From contig JAFZSO010000045.1 in NCBI GenBank assembly GCA_017619355.1, positions 1-44,427 of the forward strand: 44,427 nt of DNA, written 5' to 3'. Of the stretch, positions 35,033 to 44,427 are shown one piece after another (the first letter of the stretch is position 1; each line of letters starts with the position of its first letter). The notes beneath the pieces were generated by a model. That model was given only the letters and a program-made list of their open reading frames with translations, did no database searches and had not been told where the DNA came from. The position numbers and the translations under genes are program-made. The stretch comes from Muribaculaceae bacterium. Its GTDB lineage: Bacteria > Bacteroidota > Bacteroidia > Bacteroidales > Muribaculaceae.

Positions 35033-36985
35033 TTAGTCGTGCATGATGAGGGCGGTCTGGCTGGGGATGCGCACTTGCGAGTCCTCGATGATATCCAGAC
35101 CTTTCTCATTGATGAAACCGCAGTTGGCCACCACGGTGTAACGACCTTGTGGCACATCAATCACACACTCCTTGCGGCTGCCGTTGAGCACCACATAGAT
35201 GTTGTTCCATGTGTCGCCGCCGGCGTGATTCTTCAGGCGGTATGCCACCACATTCTCTTCGGTGGGCAGGAACTCAAGGTGCTTGCGCACCAGGTCGGCA
35301 TCGCCCATGTGGAAGGCGGGATGATGCTTGCGCAGGGCAATGAGGTCGCGGTAGTAGTTGAACACCTGCGGATACTTGAAGCGGTTGTTCCAGTTCAGCT
35401 GGTTGATGCTGTCGGGCGACTCAAAGCTGTTGTGCACTCCTTTCTTGTTGCGTAGCAGTTCTTCGCCGCTGAGCAGGAAGGGCACGCCTTGCGAGGTGAG
35501 CACTGCTGTCTGTCCCAGCAGGTCGAGGCGAATAAGTTCGCTCTCGCTGATGCCCGGAATGCTGGCTTTCAGTCGGTCGACCAGGCACATGTCGTCGTGG
35601 CAGCTCACATAAGAAATCATCTGAGTGGGCTGGTTGGCCCATGCCTCTTTTGAGTAATTCACCTTCTTCATGTCGACTTGCGGATGACTGATAGCACCTA
35701 CGATGCCATATTTCACGCTTTCTTCATTGCCAACCACGGCACCCAGGAAGGCTGCCTTGTCGTCACCGTCCCAGGGACCACGCAGTCCGTCACGAATCTC
35801 GTCGCTGAAGGCGGCAATGCCGGGCATCTGCTGGATGTGCGCCTTCATACCCAGTTTCTCGTACGGGTAGGCGCAGGAACCGGCACTCCATCCTTCACCA
35901 TAAATGAAGATGTCGTCGGGCAATGCCTTGCGTATGGCATTCATCGTCTCGATGTCGTGTATGCCCATCAGGTCGAAGCGGAAGCCGTCGATGTGATATT
36001 CATCGACCCAGTATTTCACGCTCTCCACCATGAACTGGCGCATGAGCGGCTGATCGCTGGCGGTCTCGTTGCCGCAGCCTGAACCGTTGCTGTAACTGCC
36101 GTCGGCATTCTTGCGATAGAAGTAGTCGGGCATGGTGCGCTGGAAGGCGCTGCCGTCGATGTCAAAGGTGTGGTTATACACCACATCCAGTATCACCTTG
36201 ATGCCGGCCTTGTGCAGTGCTTGCACCATCTGCTTGAACTCGTTGATGCGCACCTCGGGTTTGTAGGGGTTAGTGGAATAGGAACCTTCAGGCACATTAT
36301 AGTTCACCGGATCGTAACCCCAGTTGTACTGCGGCTTGTCGAGCTTCGTTTCATCGACCGAGGCGTAGTCAAACGATGGCAGAATGTGCACTGCATTCAC
36401 GCCCAGTTCCTTGAGATGGTTGATGGCCCAGTCTTCAGTGAGTGCCATGAACTTGCCCGGATAGTTACTGCTCACCCGCTTGATGTGCAGTTGCGGGTCG
36501 AGGTTGATATTGCGTGCGGCCGAGAAGTCGCGGTGGTGCATCTCGTAGAGAATGAGGTCCTTGGCGGCAATGGCGGGTCGCATGTCGGCCTTCCATCCGG
36601 CGGGGTCGGTCGCCTTCATGTCGATGATGGCGCCACGCTTGCCATTCACGCCCACGGCCTTGGCCCAGATGCCTGGAGTCTCGCCGTAGAGTTTGCCGTT
36701 CACTTTCACCTCAAAGGTGTAGAATTTGCCATTCATGTCACCTTTCACGGTCGCTTTCCACAGCGTCTTGCCCTTGTCGGCAGTCATCTTGATGGTCTTG
36801 AAGGGTTTCCCGCCAATGCCCTCGTTGTAGAGGCGCAGCGTCACCGCCTGGGTGGTGGGCAGTGTGGTGAGGCTGAAGGTGGTGGCCTGTGGAGTGTATT
36901 TCATTTCGTTGCCCACTTGTGCGCTTGCAGCCGTTGCGGCCATGAGCGTCGTAATTGCCATGATAAATCGAACTATAGTTTTCAT
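35033..36985 (-). CDS. pulA: Secreted type I pullulanase (GH13)
   Basis: 650 residues from the ATG at 36985. The frame is open to 37021, but that would overlap susB, and MKTIVRFIMAITTLMAATAASAQ is a clear signal peptide. A short N-terminal CBM48-like beta domain is followed by the barrel with the type I pullulanase signature YNWGYDP (220-226), DVVYNH (267-272), nucleophile Asp338 (GFRFDLMG), acid Glu364 (YGEGW) and Asp464 (SCHDD). Type I pullulanases cleave alpha-1,6 branches of pullulan and branched maltodextrins, giving linear chains to SusA and SusB. The start is 10 bases after the susB stop. The protein lacks long extra N-terminal modules. Confidence 0.93.
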   Translation of the reverse strand: MKTIVRFIMAITTLMAATAASAQVGNEMKYTPQATTFSLTTLPTTQAVTLRLYNEGIGGKPFKTIKMTADKGKTLWKATVKGDMNGKFYTFEVKVNGKLYGETPGIWAKAVGVNGKRGAIIDMKATDPAGWKADMRPAIAAKDLILYEMHHRDFSAARNINLDPQLHIKRVSSNYPGKFMALTEDWAINHLKELGVNAVHILPSFDYASVDETKLDKPQYNWGYDPVNYNVPEGSYSTNPYKPEVRINEFKQMVQALHKAGIKVILDVVYNHTFDIDGSAFQRTMPDYFYRKNADGSYSNGSGCGNETASDQPLMRQFMVESVKYWVDEYHIDGFRFDLMGIHDIETMNAIRKALPDDIFIYGEGWSAGSCAYPYEKLGMKAHIQQMPGIAAFSDEIRDGLRGPWDGDDKAAFLGAVVGNEESVKYGIVGAISHPQVDMKKVNYSKEAWANQPTQMISYVSCHDDMCLVDRLKASIPGISESELIRLDLLGQTAVLTSQGVPFLLSGEELLRNKKGVHNSFESPDSINQLNWNNRFKYPQVFNYYRDLIALRKHHPAFHMGDADLVRKHLEFLPTEENVVAYRLKNHAGGDTWNNIYVVLNGSRKECVIDVPQGRYTVVANCGFINEKGLDIIEDSQVRIPSQTALIMHD

Positions 36986-36995
36986 TTTTCTTCTT

Positions 36996-41926
<4,931 letters not shown>

Positions 41927-41983
41927 AGATATTGTTGTTTTTGAGTTAAGATGCAAGATTGCGGTTAATAGTCATAATGAGTG

Positions 41984-41991
41984 TAAATTTA
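41984..41991 (-). promoter_or_regulatory. -7-like element of the malQ operon
   Basis: TAAATTTA on the minus strand, one base off TAnnTTTG. It starts exactly 56 nt after the operator at 42048-42059, the same spacing as at the two other starch promoters. It is embedded in the palindrome TGTAAATTTACA (41982-41993). No good -33 was found. Confidence 0.55.
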
Positions 41992-42047
41992 CAATTTTTA
42001 CAACGGTTTTGATTCACACATTATTATAAAATAAACGAATTATTCAT

Positions 42048-42059
42048 GCAATCGTTTGC
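42048..42059 (-). promoter_or_regulatory. LacI-like operator upstream of the malQ operon
   Basis: GCAATCGTTTGC on the plus strand, that is GCAAACGATTGC read towards malQ, identical to 24180-24191. The minus-strand flank ATGAA is shared with the site at 19070. Confidence 0.75.
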
Positions 42060-42082
42060 AATAATATCATATGGCTTCACAT

Positions 42083-42125
42083 AAAGAGAGGTGTAGCATA
42101 AAACCAATTATGCCACACCCTCTTT
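42083..42125 (-). terminator. Terminator hairpin after the BspA-like gene
   Basis: AAAGAG, GGTGT and GCATA (42083-42100) pair with TATGC, ACACC and CTCTTT (42109-42125) with one bulge and one mismatch; 8-base loop. Read leftwards it ends in CTCTCTTTAT. It closes the upstream gene before the malQ regulatory region. Confidence 0.7.
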
Positions 42126-42149
42126 GATTGCTATAGTTTATTTAGAGCA

Positions 42150-43736
42150 TCAACTGACGCCGAGGATGATGTTGACGAGGGCGGTGACATCGCTCACATT
42201 AATCTTGCCATCGCCATTTATGTCGGCACGGGCCTCGTCTTTCGGGATCACGCCCAGAATCATATTCACCAGCGTGGTCACATCGGTCACATTCACCTTG
42301 CCATCGCCGTTCACATCACCACGCAGTTTGCCTTTCAAGGTGAGATAGCCTGGATTGCTGGGGCCACCATCAATGTGGGCATACTCCTTGTCAGTGTGAT
42401 TAGAATTGTAGGTGGTGCCCGCTCCACCCACAAGCGAGTTGCATCCTAAAAACATCCACGTCGATTCCGTCGCACCTGCTGCAGTCCAATCATTACCTGC
42501 ATATATTGTTTTTAGCTTGTTACAATAATAAAACATTTTACTCATGTCGGTCACTTTTGCCGTATTGAAACTGCCAAGATCAAGATTTGTAAGCTTTTCA
42601 CATTTATTGAACATTTCACTCATGTCGGTCACTTTTGCTGTATTGAAACTACTCAAGTTAATACTCGTCAGGCTTTCGCAACCATAAAACATCCTAGACA
42701 TATTTGTCACATTTGAGGTGTTAAAGTTGCTCAGATCAAGACTTGTCAGCTTTTTGCATTCTTGAAACATTCCAGCCATCGAGGTCACATTGGTTGTTGT
42801 AAAATTGCTTAAATCAATGGTTTCCAGAGACTCACAATCTGTGAACATCCATGCCATGAGAGTCACATTGGCTGTGTTGAAACTGCTCACATTGAGGTTT
42901 TTTAGGTTTTTGCAACTAATGAACATTCGATGCATATTGGTTACATTTGAGGTGTCGAATTTGCTTAGGTCGAGACTTGTCAGACTTGAGCAGCCACTGA
43001 ACATATATTCCATGTTAGTAACATTGGCTGTGATGAATGAAACACTTATATCGAAGCTTGTCAGACTTGAGCAGTCACTGAACATGGAACTCATGTCGGT
43101 CACCTTGGCAGTGTTGAAGAGTTTCACATTGAGGCTTGTCAGACTAGAGCAGTGACGGAACATTCCACTCATGTTGGTCACATTGCGTGTGTCGAAACTG
43201 CTCACATTGAGGCTTGTCAGGCTTGAGCAGCCACTGAACATGGAACTCATGTCGGTCACATTAGGTGTTTTAAATACCCTTAAATTAAGGGTGGTCAGAG
43301 ATGAACAATCGTAGAACATTTCGCTCATCGATGTCACATTCCATGTGTTGAGGTTGTTGCCCCAATTAATGCTCTGGAGTTTCTTACAGCCACTAAACAT
43401 CCTATCCATGGTGACCACCTCTGTGGTGATGAGATATTCCAACCCCTCGATGGAGGTGAGATTTTCCATATTGTAAAACCAGTATCGAGTGGTTTTGGGT
43501 CTTGCTTGGAGAAACGATGAATTGAACACCACCTTGGTTACCAATTGAGAGACACCCGAATAGTACCAATCTGGAGCAGCAGCATTTTCAATAGAAAAGC
43601 AGCCTTGAGGCACACTACTCAAATTCGCATCATAGTAGAATGTGAGAGTTCCATTGGAATAATTTGCATAGGCCATACCTGCCCAGGCAGCGATGCAGGC
43701 CGTCATTGTCACAAAGAGAAGAAATAATCGTTTCAT
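42150..43736 (-). CDS. BspA-like (DUF285) repeat surface protein with C-terminal dockerin-like domain
   Basis: 528 residues with signal peptide (MKRLFLLFVTMTACIAAWAG). From about residue 113 to 432 there are thirteen MFxxC segments, most exactly 26 residues apart (140, 166, 192, 218, then 245 and on to 401), in the pattern MFxxCxxLTSLxLSxFxTxxVTNM, the BspA/DUF285 leucine-rich type. One unit has 27 residues (218 to 245). The dockerin-like pair (DVNGDGKVNVTD at 474-485 and DINGDGKINVSD at 505-516) ends the protein. BspA-type proteins bind host or bacterial surfaces, for example fibronectin or fibrinogen in Tannerella. It is not obviously part of starch use, but it shares the dockerin with the amylases. 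No clear promoter upstream. Confidence 0.88.
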   Translation of the reverse strand: MKRLFLLFVTMTACIAAWAGMAYANYSNGTLTFYYDANLSSVPQGCFSIENAAAPDWYYSGVSQLVTKVVFNSSFLQARPKTTRYWFYNMENLTSIEGLEYLITTEVVTMDRMFSGCKKLQSINWGNNLNTWNVTSMSEMFYDCSSLTTLNLRVFKTPNVTDMSSMFSGCSSLTSLNVSSFDTRNVTNMSGMFRHCSSLTSLNVKLFNTAKVTDMSSMFSDCSSLTSFDISVSFITANVTNMEYMFSGCSSLTSLDLSKFDTSNVTNMHRMFISCKNLKNLNVSSFNTANVTLMAWMFTDCESLETIDLSNFTTTNVTSMAGMFQECKKLTSLDLSNFNTSNVTNMSRMFYGCESLTSINLSSFNTAKVTDMSEMFNKCEKLTNLDLGSFNTAKVTDMSKMFYYCNKLKTIYAGNDWTAAGATESTWMFLGCNSLVGGAGTTYNSNHTDKEYAHIDGGPSNPGYLTLKGKLRGDVNGDGKVNVTDVTTLVNMILGVIPKDEARADINGDGKINVSDVTALVNIILGVS

Positions 43737-43976
43737 TGGGTTTGTTTTTTAATAGGTTAATATTTGATATAGATGTTTCTCAGTTAATGGTTTGAAGTGT
43801 GTTAAATAATTTAACAATCTGGCAATCACCCATTTAAAACTGTAGTGTTGATTGTCAAATTACTAATAGTTATAAACATTTTTACAAAAATAAATAAAAA
43901 TTTAAAATCATCCTCTTCGTCTTTTCTTAAGATTTATTAAATCAATCAAAAAAACTCCCATTTGCTTTGAGATTTA

Positions 43977-44266
43977 CCGCGCCTCGCGCGGCTTTTTAAT
44001 TTCGGATTAAGCCGTCTTTTTATACAAAATGCTTTTGCTCGGCAATTAGTGAACAAGTTTACATTGCACTCCCTTGCTCGCTTTTTTGAGATTATTATCA
44101 TCCCCGCAAATGCAATCGTAGCCCCGGGTAATTATAAATTCAAAAAGTTGCACCTCTCGGTGTCGAATAGCCTCGCAGGCTCGGATTTTTTTAACGGCTT
44201 TGCCGTTCACATTTTTACTATCGTAATTTTAATGGCGTAGCCATTTTAATTTTTAGCCCGCAGGGC
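43977..44266. repeat. Array of mini-hairpins with three-base loops
   Basis: CCGCGC-CTC-GCGCGG (43977-43991, followed by CTTTTT), AGCCT-CGC-AGGCT (44169-44181), AACGGC-TTT-GCCGTT (44193-44207), AATGGC-GTA-GCCATT (44231-44245) and GCCC-GCA-GGGC (44256-44266); also CACC-TCTC-GGTG (44151-44162). Stem sequences differ while the layout is constant. TTTTTGAGATTAT at 44083-44095 is shared with 18889. The region 43737-43976 between this and the BspA-like gene is AT-rich with nothing else I can name. Confidence 0.75.
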
Positions 44267-44351
44267 GACCAAAACTAATCCGTATGAATCAGCATTCTAT
44301 GTTAAATTCCTAATGTTTTTATGATTTTAACTATATTTTAACAGTCTTGAC

Positions 44352-44427
44352 TTATGCGGACAGTAAGGCTGCATAATAGTCGTGATCTGGATTGTACTTT
44401 TCTCCTTTCCTGACCATAGCTGTTATA
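44352..44427 (-). CDS. Last 24 codons of an unidentified gene
   Basis: Read leftwards from the window edge, an open frame ends at a TAA (44354-44352). Its end, ITAMVRKGEKYNPDHDYY and a few more residues, looks like a real protein C-terminus and recalls transposase tails. This is a weak impression; too little is present to name a family. Confidence 0.35.
   Translation of the reverse strand, partial: ITAMVRKGEKYNPDHDYYAALLSA

Noticed and set aside
41982-41993. TGTAAATTTACA as a further copy of the vWA-gene operator
   Set aside because: The spacing of the arms differs from GTGTAA-N3-TTACAC and the CGAGA tail is missing; it is better explained as the malQ -7 region.
42538-43420. Regular repeats that might look like a CRISPR array
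   Set aside because: The period is 78 bp and in frame, encoding the 26-residue BspA repeats; no constant repeat with variable spacers.
44049-44240. 63-codon frame near the right end
   Set aside because: It runs through several mini-hairpins; its sequence is explained by them and has no protein-like pattern.

Overview
The window comes from a Bacteroidales genome, most like Prevotellaceae or Muribaculaceae. Support for this: Bacteroidota-type promoters (TTTG or TTG, 19-20 bp, TAnnTTTG), a fumarate reductase of the Bacteroides type, Sus-type starch enzymes (SusA, SusB), PorZ-like type IX secretion (T9SS) proteins, BspA-like repeats and a LysRS with a C-terminal extension. No rRNA, tRNA or CRISPR was seen, and no complete insertion sequence.

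Layout. 1-9954 is mostly housekeeping: the end of frdA, frdB, a lipoprotein, a FadL-type porin, purN, an MsbA-like ABC exporter, a higBA toxin-antitoxin pair, lysS and a small membrane protein. 10049-18386 holds two tandem PorZ-like beta-propeller proteins, an AAA/DUF4143 ATPase and two tandem S66 LD-carboxypeptidases. 19254-41926 is a starch locus. It starts with a 1599-residue non-catalytic multi-starch-binding protein, followed by two GH13 amylases with C-terminal dockerin-like domains, a GH53 galactanase with an N-terminal dockerin-like domain and a vWA/macro-like fusion protein. A convergent five-gene operon follows on the minus strand: malQ, susB (GH97), a pullulanase, a DUF1016/PDDEXK nuclease and susA. 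42150-43736 is a BspA-like repeat protein that also ends in a dockerin. The window closes with a hairpin-rich non-coding stretch and the last codons of an unidentified minus-strand gene.

How it fits together. Secreted amylases carrying CBM26-like modules, together with the large binding protein, would capture and cut starch outside the cell. SusA, pullulanase and SusB would finish the oligosaccharides in the periplasm, and the leaderless MalQ would work in the cytoplasm. No SusC/SusD pair lies in the window.

The most interesting observations are regulatory. First, a LacI-like palindrome (GCAAACGATTGC or its reverse complement) stands upstream of all three starch transcription units, in each case exactly 56 nt before a -7 element. 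This suggests one starch regulon driven by an activator. Second, two identical-arm palindromes (GTGTAA-N3-TTACAC) bracket the promoter of the vWA/macro-like gene. Third, the intergenic regions carry unusual degenerate short-period arrays (7, 8 or 9 bp) and clusters of mini-hairpins with three-base loops. Fourth, dockerins occur on four extracellular proteins without a cohesin in sight, which recalls an amylosome.
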